The position numbers were made by a program, and so were the translations under genes. The notes beneath the pieces were generated by a model. The model made no database searches. It was not told the origin of the DNA and saw only the letters and a program-made list of their open reading frames with translations. A stretch of 64,000 bases of DNA from DASWUZ01 sp036401375 (GTDB taxonomy: Bacteria; Acidobacteriota; Terriglobia; Terriglobales; Acidobacteriaceae): contig DASWVB010000013.1 in the NCBI GenBank assembly GCA_036401375.1, positions 1 to 64,000 on the forward strand, read 5' to 3'. This document shows, one piece after another, positions 14,433 through 26,117 of this stretch; within the stretch, counting starts at the first letter, position 1; each line of letters begins with the position of its first letter.

Positions 14433-16292
14433 GTGAGCAAGCAGCTTCCAGAAGCCGAGCACGCCTTTGAGGGCGACTACCGGCCGAGTTCCCAGGCGCC
14501 TCCCGGGTCGACGGAGGTGCACGTAGACCCGATCCAGAGCGAGTTCCTGCTGCGCCTGGCCGACGCGCTCAACACTACCCTCGACCTGCGCACCCTGCTG
14601 CGCCGCACTGCCGACCTGGTGCGCGCCGTCATCGACTACCGCATCTTCGCCATCCTGCTCATCAATGACCGCACCAATGAGCTGCGGATGCGCTTCCAGA
14701 TCGGGCATACCCCGGAGGTCGAGCGGATGCGCATCAAGCTCGGCAAGGGCGTGGTCGGGCAGGTCGCGGAGAGCCGCGAGGCGGTGCTGATCAACGACGT
14801 TTCGCAGGCGCCGGATTACATTAACGCGAACCCTGACGTCCGCTCCGAACTTGCGGTTCCGCTGATCGTCAAGAACCGCCTGATCGGGGTGATCGACATC
14901 CAGTCGGAGCAGCTCAACTACTTCCAGCCGGAGCACCTGCACCTGCTGCGGCTGACGGCCTCGCGGATCGGCCAGGCGATCGAAAACGCGCGGCTCTACA
15001 CCCGGGTGGCGCGCCAGGCGCAGACCCTCGCGGTGCTGAACGAGATCAGCCGCGAGCTGACCTCGATCCTCGATCTCGATCCCCTGCTCGAACGCATTGG
15101 ACAGCTGCTGAGGCGGCTGATCGACTACCACATGTTCACGGTATGGCTGGTCGATGAGCGCGAACAGGTGCTTGAGAGCCAGTTTGCCGAGCGCTTCGGG
15201 CAGCGCGCCGTTCCCCCTGAGAACAAGCTGCCGCTCGACCGCGGGCTGATCGGCGCGGCCATATCCGACCGCAAGCTGGTGCAGGTGGGCGACGTCCGAA
15301 AAGACTCGCGCTACTACATGGTCAACCCGGAGACGCGCTCGGAGATGGCGGTCCCGCTGATCTACAAGGGCAAGGTGATCGGGGTGCTCGATCTCGAACA
15401 TACGCGGGCGCACTACTTCACCGAGGACCACGAGAAGGCCTTTACCACGCTGGCCGCCCAGATCGCCATCGCGATCGAAAACGCGCGGCTCTACCAGCAT
15501 GTGGCGCAGCAGGAGCAGCGCATGGAGCGCGACCTATCGATGGCGCGCGAGGTGCAGCTGCGCCTGCTGCCACCGCGCAGGCCGCAGCACGAGCACGCCG
15601 AGTTTGCGGCGCGCTTTCTGGCGGCGCGCACCATCGGCGGGGACTTGTATGACTTCCTGAACTACGATGCGAGCTGCACGGGCATTGCGCTCGGGGACGT
15701 GAGCGGCAAGGCCGCGCCGGCGGCGCTCTATGCGGCGCTGGTGAGCGGGATCATGCGCTCCTCGGCCAACCAGAGTCTCTCGCCCTCGCGCATGCTCGAG
15801 ACGCTGAACGATGCGCTGCAGGAGCGACGCCTGGAGTCGCAGTATGTGACGATGCTTTACGCGGTCTGGAACGACGCGAACCAGACGCTGCAGATTGCGA
15901 ACGCCGGAGCGGTGCAGCCGCTCTTCTGCAGGGCCGGTGAGGTGGAGACGATCCATGCCGAGGGCTTTCCGCTGGCCATGTTTCCTGCGGTGAAGTATGA
16001 GGAGTTCAGCCTGTCGACGCAGCCTGGAGACTCGATCGTGTTCTTCAGCGACGGCATTCCTGATGCGCAGAATGAGGCGGGGGAGTTATTTGGAGACGAG
16101 CGGCTGGTCAACGTGGTGCGCAAGAATCAGAACAAATCAGCACTTAAGATGGCCGACGCGATCCTCTGTGAGGTGGGGAAATTCCAGGGGGACACGGACC
16201 GCTTTGACGATGAGACGGTGGTGGTGCTGCGAGTAATCGACCCGGCGCAGAAGGCGCCGGCTGTGGTGACTGGCGGCGGGAGTTCGAGCTAG
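14433..16292 (+). CDS. GAF-GAF-SpoIIE phosphatase
   Basis: 619 residues, cytoplasmic. GTG 14433 is chosen because AGGAG lies five bases upstream; the frame is open into deoC but that part is non-coding. Two GAF domains (about residues 35-190 and 205-370), each with an E/I-R-S-E-(L/M)-A-V-P-L motif, are joined by a helical linker QHVAQQEQRMERDLSMAREV to a PP2C-like SpoIIE domain (TIGGDLYDFL, GDVSGKAAPAALYAALVSG, VFFSDGIPDAQNEAG, DDETVVVLRV). It should control a STAS/anti-sigma switch in response to a small molecule or redox ligand. It resembles the bacterial RsbU/RsbP style. Confidence 0.88.
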   Translation: MSKQLPEAEHAFEGDYRPSSQAPPGSTEVHVDPIQSEFLLRLADALNTTLDLRTLLRRTADLVRAVIDYRIFAILLINDRTNELRMRFQIGHTPEVERMRIKLGKGVVGQVAESREAVLINDVSQAPDYINANPDVRSELAVPLIVKNRLIGVIDIQSEQLNYFQPEHLHLLRLTASRIGQAIENARLYTRVARQAQTLAVLNEISRELTSILDLDPLLERIGQLLRRLIDYHMFTVWLVDEREQVLESQFAERFGQRAVPPENKLPLDRGLIGAAISDRKLVQVGDVRKDSRYYMVNPETRSEMAVPLIYKGKVIGVLDLEHTRAHYFTEDHEKAFTTLAAQIAIAIENARLYQHVAQQEQRMERDLSMAREVQLRLLPPRRPQHEHAEFAARFLAARTIGGDLYDFLNYDASCTGIALGDVSGKAAPAALYAALVSGIMRSSANQSLSPSRMLETLNDALQERRLESQYVTMLYAVWNDANQTLQIANAGAVQPLFCRAGEVETIHAEGFPLAMFPAVKYEEFSLSTQPGDSIVFFSDGIPDAQNEAGELFGDERLVNVVRKNQNKSALKMADAILCEVGKFQGDTDRFDDETVVVLRVIDPAQKAPAVVTGGGSSS

Positions 16293-16410
16293 GTTTTTTG
16301 GGCAATGTGCGTAGCGAGCGCCGCCGGGTCAGGCCGTTTTGATCGGTGCCGGCTGGTCTGAGTACGCGCGAGATGGTGTGGATAGAGTTTGGGGACCGGG
16401 TTTGGGAGGA

Positions 16411-16470
16411 GCGGATGCTTCGCATTTCCCACTCATCGCGATGAGGCTGCGATGAATGGGGCACCCGGCT
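16411..16470. repeat. 60-bp intergenic repeat with palindrome, copy 1
   Basis: Begins GCGGATGCTTCGCAT and ends GGGGCACCCGGCT. In the middle is a perfect 14-bp palindrome, CTCATCGCGATGAG. It matches 16563-16621 almost base for base (one gap and one substitution near CGCAT). Confidence 0.85.
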
Positions 16471-16562
16471 TTGTTCGCCTCTCCCACTGCTCCTGCGTCA
16501 TCGGTCTGAATAAGCGCCAAGCCATGTTTTGGATACTACTCCGAAGGCCAGCATCGAGAAAA

Positions 16563-16621
16563 GCGGATGCTTCGCATACCCACTCATCGCGATGAGGCTG
16601 CGATGAATGGGGCACCCGGCT
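16563..16621. repeat. 60-bp intergenic repeat with palindrome, copy 2
   Basis: Same orientation as copy 1, 152 bases downstream, with the same CTCATCGCGATGAG palindrome. The near identity suggests a dispersed element rather than a decayed gene; other genome copies are likely but not visible here. Confidence 0.85.
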
Positions 16622-16744
16622 CATTGCGAGATTGGGACTCGACCCGGATTGAAGCGGGTGCCCCGTGTCTCGCCTTTGAGACAGGGGATTTAATCGATAC
16701 CATAAGACGAGCACCTGCACCCGCGAAGCACGCCGGAGAGAACC

Positions 16745-18073
<1,329 letters not shown>

Positions 18074-18229
18074 GCGTTCCGGGGTGGAGTGGTCCTCGAC
18101 GCGCTGTTGCTACGGACTCGCTGGCGCCGCGGGTCGCGACCGGTCGATGGCGGGCGGACTTTAGCTGCCCCTGTTAATCGGCGGCTCACACGGAGCGCTT
18201 TCATCGGAGAGCAGACGGCAGCGATGGCG

Positions 18230-18889
18230 TCAGTGCAGATGCAGCCGCCAGAGTGTGTAGCTGGCGATCTCGTGGAAGAGCCGCTTTGCCTGGTTCCACC
18301 GGGAGATGTCGCGGCCGGTTGCGCGGGGGGAGGTATAGACCTGTAAGCCGTCGCGTTCGCAGATCGCATGAATGCGGAAGAGATGCGTGCCGTCGCTGAC
18401 CACCACGATGCGCTGCAGATGGTTGGCGCGTGCGATCACGCCGAGCCGTTCAGCCGACTCGCCGGTATTGCTGCTCTGGGTCTCGGCGATGATGCGCCCC
18501 TCGGGCACGCCGTGGGCGAGCAGGTAGTCGTGGCCCACTCCACCCTCGGAGTGAGTCTCGTCGCCGCCGCCGCCGAGGGTGATGAGTAAGGGCGCGACCC
18601 CCGCTTTGTAGAGTGCGAGGCCGTGATCGAGGCGGGCCCGCAACACCGGGGAGGGCCGCCCGTCGTACTCGGCCGCACCGAAGATGGCGATCGCATCGGC
18701 GGTGCGTGCCTCGTCGAGCTCGGCATAGCGGCGAATCTGCTGATAGACCCAGCCCACCCATCCGGCACAAGCAAACAGCAGGGCGAGCACGACGATGCGC
18801 GCCGCGTTTGCCCCGGGGCTTGACTGGCGGCGTTTAAGCGCCGGCCGTGCCTTTGATCTGCTCTCGCGTTCGATCATGCTTGATGCCAT
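18230..18889 (-). CDS. YdcF/DUF218-family membrane protein
   Basis: 219 residues with an Arg/Lys-rich cytoplasmic start, one membrane helix (IVVLALLFACAGWVGWVYQQ) and a DUF218 domain: ADAIAIFGAAEYDGRPSPVL, LLITLGGGGDETHSEGGVGH, AETQSSNTGESAERLG and VVSDGTHLFRIHAICE. Related proteins (SanA, YdcF, ElyC) are linked to envelope integrity or vancomycin tolerance; the reaction is unknown. The TsaC-like gene lies just upstream on the same strand, 21 bases away. Confidence 0.8.
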   Translation of the reverse strand: MASSMIERESRSKARPALKRRQSSPGANAARIVVLALLFACAGWVGWVYQQIRRYAELDEARTADAIAIFGAAEYDGRPSPVLRARLDHGLALYKAGVAPLLITLGGGGDETHSEGGVGHDYLLAHGVPEGRIIAETQSSNTGESAERLGVIARANHLQRIVVVSDGTHLFRIHAICERDGLQVYTSPRATGRDISRWNQAKRLFHEIASYTLWRLHLH

Positions 18890-18910
18890 GCTGCCACGGG
18901 CGGTGCAGCT

Positions 18911-19561
18911 CTAATGCTGCAGCGTCATGGCGATCTCATGGGTGGAGATGGCGCCCTCGCGCAGCACCTGCCAGGTGTCTTCGCCGCTGGAGAGGTCAAC
19001 GATGGTGGTGGCCACGCTGCGGCCGGTCGGTCCGCCATCGATGATCAGCGGAATGCGGTCGCCAATCTGATCGCGTACGCAGGCGGCGTGGGTACACTCC
19101 GGCGCACCCTGCAGGTTGGCGGACGTGGCGGTGATGGGCAGGCCAAACAGCTTCACGACGGAGCGGGGGATGGCCGCATCGGGCACCCGAAGGGCTACGT
19201 TTCCGGTGTTGGCGGTGCTGCGCAGCGGCAGCCGCGACCCGGCACGCACGATGACGGTGAGCGGGCCGGGCCAGAACCGCTCCGCGAGCTTGTCGAAGTT
19301 GGCGCCGATGTCGCGGGCGAGCTGGTAGGCCTGGGCTAGATCGCCGATCAGCAGGGAGAGCGGCTTGTGGCGCAGCCTGGTCTTGATCTCGTAGATGCTC
19401 TCGACGGCACGCAGGTTGAAGGGGTCCACCGCAAGGCCGTAGAAGGTATCGGTGGGCATGCCGACTACTTTGCCCGTCTTCAGACAGGAGACGATATATT
19501 CAACCCGCTCAGTCTCAGGTTCGTCAGGGTTGACGCGCAGGATCTCCGCAGACAAGTTCAC
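18911..19561 (-). CDS. L-threonylcarbamoyladenylate synthase (TsaC/YrdC/Sua5 family)
   Basis: Makes the threonylcarbamoyl-AMP intermediate for t6A at position 37 of ANN-decoding tRNAs. YrdC fold motifs: VGMPTDTFYGLAVDPFNLRA, IKTRLRHKPLSLLI, ERFWPGPLTVIVRA, VALRVPDAAIP and TATSANLQGAPECT. Only the YrdC domain is present (no Sua5 tail). Start uncertain: GTG 19561 or TTG 19555, the latter with GGAG at good spacing. The gene is divergent from the SpoU-type methyltransferase. Confidence 0.88.
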   Translation of the reverse strand: MNLSAEILRVNPDEPETERVEYIVSCLKTGKVVGMPTDTFYGLAVDPFNLRAVESIYEIKTRLRHKPLSLLIGDLAQAYQLARDIGANFDKLAERFWPGPLTVIVRAGSRLPLRSTANTGNVALRVPDAAIPRSVVKLFGLPITATSANLQGAPECTHAACVRDQIGDRIPLIIDGGPTGRSVATTIVDLSSGEDTWQVLREGAISTHEIAMTLQH

Positions 19562-19650
19562 TCCAGGTAAGAAGAATGGCGGCGAGTGAGGGGAGCCATC
19601 GCCCGGCTTGTTGCATCCACCCGGCGGTGCCGGGCGGTAGAATCTCACCA

Positions 19651-20613
19651 ATGCCAACGGCTTTGAACCGTCCGCACATTCGAATTGTACAGAGTCGGGG
19701 GAACAGCCGCGTCAAGGAGCTGCGGGCCGGCTTTGTGCGAGCGAGTCGTGTGGAGGGCGGGCGTGTGAGCGTCGAAGGCGTGCACCTGATCGAGGAGGCG
19801 CTGCGCTGCGGATTGAGGGTCTCGACCATCTTTGTGCGGACCGGCAGTGAGCGGCTGCTTCAACAGCTTGTGGATCAGGATGCGGCGTGCTCGAGGGCGG
19901 CCTCGGCTGCGAAGCCAGCGTCGTCTGCGAAGCGGGTGTGGTCTGAGGCGTCGCTCCAAGGCTCGATGGCAGAGACGGTGGACTTTGTCGAGTTGCCTGC
20001 AGAGGTATTTGACAGCGCCGTGACCACCGAGACTCCGCAGGGCATTGCGGCGCTGCTAGAGCCGCCGCTCTTTGCTCTTGAGGACATCTTGTCTGAGGGG
20101 TCGCCTGCGAGCGGGGCATCTGGCGCCGCTTCGCTGATCGTAGTCGCCGCGGGGCTGCAGGACCCCGGCAACCTGGGTACGTTGATCCGCTCCGCTGAGG
20201 CCTTTGGTGCGCAGGGCCTTATCGCCCTGCCGGGGACGGTCAGCCACTGGAATCCCAAGGCGATGCGAGCGTCCTCGGGCTCCGTCTTCCGGCTGCCGGT
20301 GGTTGCTGCTGAGGAGCGAGCTGCCTTCGCGGCGCTGCGGGCGAGGGGAGTTCAACTGCTTGCCGCCACCGTCGCGGGCGGAGAGGCTGCGTCAACGTTC
20401 GATCTTACCGGGCCGGTCGCGCTTATGATCGGCAACGAGGGCTCGGGGCTGCCGCATGCGTTGACGGCCGCAGCGGAGGCGAGCATCACGATTCCCTTCC
20501 CCGGGCGGGTGGAGTCGCTGAACGCTGCGGTCGCCGCCAGCGTACTGCTGTATGAGGCGGCCCGGCAGCGCAGCATCTACGCCGAACAGCGACTGCAGGC
20601 GCGGGGCCGGTGA
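19651..20613 (+). CDS. SpoU/TrmH-family RNA 2'-O-methyltransferase
   Basis: 320 residues from ATG 19651. SPOUT knot motifs: GLQDPGNLGTLIRSAEAFGA (motif 1), LMIGNEGSGLP (motif 2) and RVESLNAAVAASVLLYEA (motif 3), after an N-terminal RNA-binding domain beginning IRIVQSRGNSRVKEL. It uses SAM to methylate a ribose in rRNA or tRNA; the site cannot be read. It shares a GTGA stop/start overlap with rarA, so they are translationally coupled. Confidence 0.88.
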   Translation: MPTALNRPHIRIVQSRGNSRVKELRAGFVRASRVEGGRVSVEGVHLIEEALRCGLRVSTIFVRTGSERLLQQLVDQDAACSRAASAAKPASSAKRVWSEASLQGSMAETVDFVELPAEVFDSAVTTETPQGIAALLEPPLFALEDILSEGSPASGASGAASLIVVAAGLQDPGNLGTLIRSAEAFGAQGLIALPGTVSHWNPKAMRASSGSVFRLPVVAAEERAAFAALRARGVQLLAATVAGGEAASTFDLTGPVALMIGNEGSGLPHALTAAAEASITIPFPGRVESLNAAVAASVLLYEAARQRSIYAEQRLQARGR

Positions 20614-22034
20614 GTCTCTTCGGTGGCGCCCCGCAGATCGACGGGGCCAGGGGCAGAGCCCCTGGCACGGTGCCGCTCGCTGAACGCATGCGACCGCGGT
20701 CGCTGGCCGAGTTCATCGGGCAGGAGCATCTGCTCGGGGGCGGCAAGCCGCTGCGAGTGCTGATCGAGAACGACGATGCGGCGTCGATGATCTTCTGGGG
20801 CCCGCCTGGAGTGGGCAAGACGACCCTGGCCAAGATCATCGCCCAGACCACGCGCTCGAGCTTCGTTGAATTCTCGGCTGTCATGTCGGGTATCAAGGAG
20901 ATCAAGCAGGTAATGGTCGAGGCCGAGAAGGCGTCCGCCTACGGGTCGCGCACGATCCTGTTTATCGACGAGATACATCGGTTCAACAAGGCACAGCAGG
21001 ACGCCTTTCTTCCCTTTGTCGAACGCGGCACGATCCGCCTGATCGGCGCGACGACTGAAAATCCATCCTTCGAGATTATTGGTGCGCTGCTGTCGCGATG
21101 CCGCGTCTTCACCCTGCGCCCGCTGTCGGAGGAGGAGCTGGTGACCCTGCTGCGGCGCGCGCTGAACGATGTTGAACACGGGCTGGGTGCTCTGCATCTC
21201 GAGGCGGACGAGGACGCGCTGAGGTTGATCGCCTCCTACTCGAGCGGCGACGGGCGGAATGCGTGTAATGCGCTCGAGATGGCGGCAAAACTCGTCCCGG
21301 GCAGGCCCGTTGCCAGCCACGGCACAGACACTGTTACAGATTTACGGATCACGCGCGATGTTGCACAGGAGGCGCTGCAGCAGCGCGTCCTGCTCTACGA
21401 CAAGAGCGGGGAGGAGCATTACAACCTCATCTCCGCCCTGCATAAATCGGTTCGCAACAGCGATGCCGACGCTTCGCTCTACTGGCTGGGCCGCATGCTG
21501 CGGGCCGGCGAAGATCCGATGTACATCGCGCGTCGCGTCGTTCGGATGGCGGTCGAGGACATCGGGCTGGCCTCGCCGGAGGCGCTGAGTCTGACGCTGT
21601 CGGCGCGCGAGGCGATGGAGTTTCTCGGATCGCCGGAGGGCGATCTTGCCCTCGCCGAGGCGGTGGTCTACCTTGCGCTCGCGCCCAAGTCCAATGCGCT
21701 TTATAGCGCTTTTGGCGCCGTGCTCGCGGACATCGAGAGCACGCGGGCTGAGCCTGTTCCGCTGCATCTGCGCAATGCGCCTACGGGATTGATGAAGGCG
21801 CTCGACTACGGCCGAGGCTACCAGTACGCGCATGATGAGGAGGGCAAGGTTGCCGATATGGAGTGCCTGCCCGAGAGCCTGCAGGGCCGCCGCTACTATA
21901 CCCCGACGACGGAGGGTCGCGAGAGACTGCTGGCACAGCGCATGGAGGAGATCTCGAAGATCCGCGAAGCTAAGCGGAGGCAGCCTGCGGCCCGGCCGCG
22001 CGGCGGCAAGGCGCCGGGCACGGAGCGAGGCTAG
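20610..22034 (+). CDS. rarA: Replication-associated recombination protein A (MgsA/RarA AAA ATPase)
   Basis: 474 residues. AAA+ clamp-loader-like ATPase acting at stalled forks. Walker A GPPGVGKTTLAKI, Walker B ILFIDEIHRFNKAQQDAFLP, sensor LIGATTENPSFEI, and the C-terminal MgsA tetramerisation region (LYWLGRMLRAGEDPMYIARR, PAFALR-like ARLGP-type stretch replaced by SARGPEGD-like text near the end). GTG start overlaps the methyltransferase stop by four bases. Its 3' end overlaps the convergent redoxin gene by four bases. Confidence 0.93.
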   Translation: MSLFGGAPQIDGARGRAPGTVPLAERMRPRSLAEFIGQEHLLGGGKPLRVLIENDDAASMIFWGPPGVGKTTLAKIIAQTTRSSFVEFSAVMSGIKEIKQVMVEAEKASAYGSRTILFIDEIHRFNKAQQDAFLPFVERGTIRLIGATTENPSFEIIGALLSRCRVFTLRPLSEEELVTLLRRALNDVEHGLGALHLEADEDALRLIASYSSGDGRNACNALEMAAKLVPGRPVASHGTDTVTDLRITRDVAQEALQQRVLLYDKSGEEHYNLISALHKSVRNSDADASLYWLGRMLRAGEDPMYIARRVVRMAVEDIGLASPEALSLTLSAREAMEFLGSPEGDLALAEAVVYLALAPKSNALYSAFGAVLADIESTRAEPVPLHLRNAPTGLMKALDYGRGYQYAHDEEGKVADMECLPESLQGRRYYTPTTEGRERLLAQRMEEISKIREAKRRQPAARPRGGKAPGTERG

Positions 22035-22639
22035 TCAGCGTATTTGACGGAGCAGCCGTAGGCGCGAGTAAAAGGAGTAAGCACCGGCTTACCGCTCATT
22101 GCTGCGGTGAGTGCTGCGGAGACATAGTTCTTCGAGACGGCAATATCCGATACGTCTGTGCTCTCGTGGTCGTCGATGGCGCCCTGGTAGATGAGCTTGC
22201 TCGCGGGATCGATGACAAACATGTGCGGAGTAGTCCTGGCCTCATATTCGTGCCCGATAGCTCCAGTCGGGTCGAGGATGGCGGCGGTCGGAGCCGCGCC
22301 CATCTTTGCCAGGAAGCTGCGCTCCTGCGCTGCCGTCATATATCCCTCGTGTCCGGGCGCGGAAGAAAGGATCGTCAGCCAGATCACGCCCTTCCCTGTC
22401 CACTCGTGCTGCAGGCGCTGCATGTTGCCGCTCGAATAATGTTTGCGGGTATACGGACAGCCGTTGTTCGTCCATTCGAGCACGACATATTTGCCGCGAT
22501 ACTGCGAGAGCGTCTCGACCGCGCCATTGGTGTCGGCGCCCTTAAAGTCGGGAGCCGAGTCGCCGACACGGACCGCATATCCAGCGACAGCAGATGCTGC
22601 CAGTACCACCAGTGCGAACGCTCTCAAGGTCTTGAACAT
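22031..22639 (-). CDS. Secreted thioredoxin-like redoxin (AhpC/TSA type)
   Basis: 202 residues with a signal peptide (FALVVLAASAVAGYA) and a thioredoxin fold: VGDSAPDFKGADTNG, YVVLEWTNNGCPYTRKHY, TPHMFVIDPASKLIYQG. Only one active-site Cys is present where CxxC would be (C-P-Y-T), so it is more like a peroxiredoxin-type than a disulfide-exchanging thioredoxin. GGGAGCGAG is upstream of ATG. It lies downstream of the DsbD-like gene on the same strand and probably takes part in periplasmic thiol chemistry with it. Confidence 0.8.
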   Translation of the reverse strand: MFKTLRAFALVVLAASAVAGYAVRVGDSAPDFKGADTNGAVETLSQYRGKYVVLEWTNNGCPYTRKHYSSGNMQRLQHEWTGKGVIWLTILSSAPGHEGYMTAAQERSFLAKMGAAPTAAILDPTGAIGHEYEARTTPHMFVIDPASKLIYQGAIDDHESTDVSDIAVSKNYVSAALTAAMSGKPVLTPFTRAYGCSVKYAD

Positions 22640-22672
22640 GCTCTCGCTCCCATGCGTGACGTCTTCAGGTGT

Positions 22673-24937
22673 TTACTTCGGACTTTGATTCACATCGCTG
22701 TTTACCGCAGCAGTGCTCGACGCCGCAGAGGGTTTGGCTGCGCCGAGGTGATCGATGGCGGCGAAGAGGATGCCCGGCGTCAGCACCTCCGGCAGCAAGT
22801 CCGGCTGCCCGTCCGCTGTGCCCGGATAGATGACGTAGGTGGGGACGCCGCTGCGCCCGAGCGACGTGAGGGTTTGCGCGATGGTGTCGTCGTGGCGCGT
22901 CCAGTCCGCCTTAACCAGCGCGATACCGCTGGTCCGCAGGCGGTCTCGCACGTCGGCGCGCTCGAGCACCACCCGCTCGTTGACCTGGCAGCTCAGGCAC
23001 CAGCTTGCGGTGAAGTCGACGAAGACGGGCCGGCGGGCGGCGCGGTACTTCGCCAGCAGAGCGGGGGAGAAAGGCTCCCATCCGGCGGACTCTGCGCCGG
23101 GTGCGGCGACAGCTACGGCGGGGCCGGCTGCGAACCTCCGCAATGCGTAGAGCGGCGCTGTCACAGCCGCGATCACAATCAGCGCGGCGATCAGCGAAGG
23201 CAGGCGCCGTGCGGGCCACCGCCCCATCACCCAGGCGGCGATCGCCAGCAGCAGCAGGCCGGCCAGCAGGCCGAGCAGCGCGGTGTCGCCTGCGTTCATG
23301 GCGAAGAGCCAGATCATCCAGATCACGGTGCCGAAGATGGGTACGGCGGTGGCCTGTTTGAGCACCTCCATCCACGCGCCGGGCCTGGGCAGCAGGCGCG
23401 TCCAGCCGGGGTTGAAGGACAGCAGCAGGTAGGGCAGGGCCAGGCCGAGCGCCAGGGCTGTGAAGATGGCGAAGGTGACGCCGGCGGAGTGAGCCAGAGC
23501 GTAGCCGATGCCAGCGCCCATGAAGGGCGCCGCGCAAGGGCTGGCAACGACGGTGGCGAGCACTCCGGTGAAGAAGCTGCCGCTGTATCCCTGGCGCGCA
23601 GCCAGCCCCGAGCCGACGCTGGTGAGGGTGAGCCCGATCTCGAACATGCCGGCAAGTGAGAGTCCGAGAAAGAAGAGCAGCAGGGCGATGAGGGCCAGGA
23701 AAGTCGGGGATTGAAACTGAAATCCCCAACCGAGTTGGCGGCCGCCGGCCCGCAGTATCAGCAGCACGGCGACGACGGCCCAGAACGAAGTGAGGATGCC
23801 GATGGTGTAGACCCAGCCGTGCGCGCGCATGCGGCTGCGTTCCTCGCCTGACGATTGCACCAGGGCGAGCCCCTTGATGAAGAGCACAGGAAAGACGCAC
23901 GGCATCAGGTTGAGCAGGATGCCGCCGAGAAAGGCCAGACCCGCGGCCTTGAGCAGGCTGGTCAGACCGCCGCCCATCGCAGCCGAGGTCAGCACGACAC
24001 CGGGCAGAGCGTGAATCTCGTAGCCGGTTCCGTCAGAGAGCACGAGCAGACCATGCAGCTCGTGAGGCGGGGCGGCGAGGTTCTCGTCTCTTTTGAGGTC
24101 GAGTTCGATACCTTTTGCCAGCGAAGTGGCGGGCTGCGGCGCAGGGTTGCTGATGACGTTCTGATCGAGGGGGAAGAAGTGGGCTGAGGACGCAAAGTCG
24201 AGGCCGACGACCGCGAGTTTGAAGCCGGAGGCGCTCTGACTGAAGAGGGCACGGGCGCCCGGGGGCAGTGGTCGCGGCAGCCGCTCCTGGTAGTGGGCAA
24301 TGAGCGCGGCACCGACCGGAGCGCCGGGCGTTGGAGAGACCGTAAGCGGCAGTCTGAGGTCAGCCTTGCCGGGGATACAACTCTCCCGGCAGACCAGCCA
24401 GCTCACCTTTGCCGCGGGGTCGAGCCTGACGCCGGGTTTGAGCGCGGCATCGGCGTGCAGGGTGAGTGGGAAGACGACCTCGTCTTCATATCCGAAGTCC
24501 ATGAGGGTGCCGAGGGGCAGGCGCCGGGGAGCAGGAAACTGGATAGGATCGGCGGTTAGGCCGGGCGGCAAAGACCACTTCACGCGGGGCGGCTCACCCG
24601 CGTCGCCGGCGTTGATCCAGTAGACGTGCCAGCCCTTTTCAAGCTTGAAGTAAAGACCTGCGTCGAGGCTCGACCTGGGCTGAATAGAGGCACGCGAGGA
24701 GATGAGGCCGACTGTGACGTGACCGCTGACGATCGGGGGAGTGTTGAATTCGCTCGCCGCTGGATCAGCCAGGGCGTGCCCCGCAGCACACACCAGCCCG
24801 CAGAAGAGCAGCATGAAAGCAGCTCGGAAACAGTTCCGGTAGAGGGAAAAGCCATCGCGGCTGTTACGTGAATCGGAGTGGCGTCTCAGCAGATCCACGC
24901 AAACCTCTGTCGGGCGAGGTATCTTCATCCAGCTCAT
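22673..24937 (-). CDS. DsbD-like protein-disulfide reductase
   Basis: 754 residues: an N-terminal periplasmic DsbD-alpha-like domain (about 60-300, with VSWLVCRESCIPGKADLRL carrying two Cys), an eight-helix transmembrane electron carrier (GGILLNLMPCVFPVLFIKGL and ATVVASPCAAPFMGAG with the expected Cys pair), and a C-terminal thioredoxin domain with DFTASWCLSCQVNERV. It passes electrons from cytoplasmic thioredoxin to periplasmic partners. ATG 24937 has GGGGG upstream. The start is followed by a long charged lead before the signal-like helix, so a later start is possible. Confidence 0.9.
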   Translation of the reverse strand: MSWMKIPRPTEVCVDLLRRHSDSRNSRDGFSLYRNCFRAAFMLLFCGLVCAAGHALADPAASEFNTPPIVSGHVTVGLISSRASIQPRSSLDAGLYFKLEKGWHVYWINAGDAGEPPRVKWSLPPGLTADPIQFPAPRRLPLGTLMDFGYEDEVVFPLTLHADAALKPGVRLDPAAKVSWLVCRESCIPGKADLRLPLTVSPTPGAPVGAALIAHYQERLPRPLPPGARALFSQSASGFKLAVVGLDFASSAHFFPLDQNVISNPAPQPATSLAKGIELDLKRDENLAAPPHELHGLLVLSDGTGYEIHALPGVVLTSAAMGGGLTSLLKAAGLAFLGGILLNLMPCVFPVLFIKGLALVQSSGEERSRMRAHGWVYTIGILTSFWAVVAVLLILRAGGRQLGWGFQFQSPTFLALIALLLFFLGLSLAGMFEIGLTLTSVGSGLAARQGYSGSFFTGVLATVVASPCAAPFMGAGIGYALAHSAGVTFAIFTALALGLALPYLLLSFNPGWTRLLPRPGAWMEVLKQATAVPIFGTVIWMIWLFAMNAGDTALLGLLAGLLLLAIAAWVMGRWPARRLPSLIAALIVIAAVTAPLYALRRFAAGPAVAVAAPGAESAGWEPFSPALLAKYRAARRPVFVDFTASWCLSCQVNERVVLERADVRDRLRTSGIALVKADWTRHDDTIAQTLTSLGRSGVPTYVIYPGTADGQPDLLPEVLTPGILFAAIDHLGAAKPSAASSTAAVNSDVNQSPK

Positions 24938-24985
24938 CGCCCCCTAGCCGCTAACAAGCAGTACTGATTCATTCGACGCGAGCAT

Positions 24986-26117
<1,132 letters not shown>

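Larger units (their letters stand above)
16293..16744. other. Repeat-bearing intergenic region upstream of aroA
   Basis: No gene seen. It holds two copies of a 59-60-bp repeat (listed separately), with GGGTGCCCCGTGTCTCGCC-type sequence after the second. The aroA promoter probably lies after 16650. The short open frames in the repeats are not protein-like. Confidence 0.5.
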
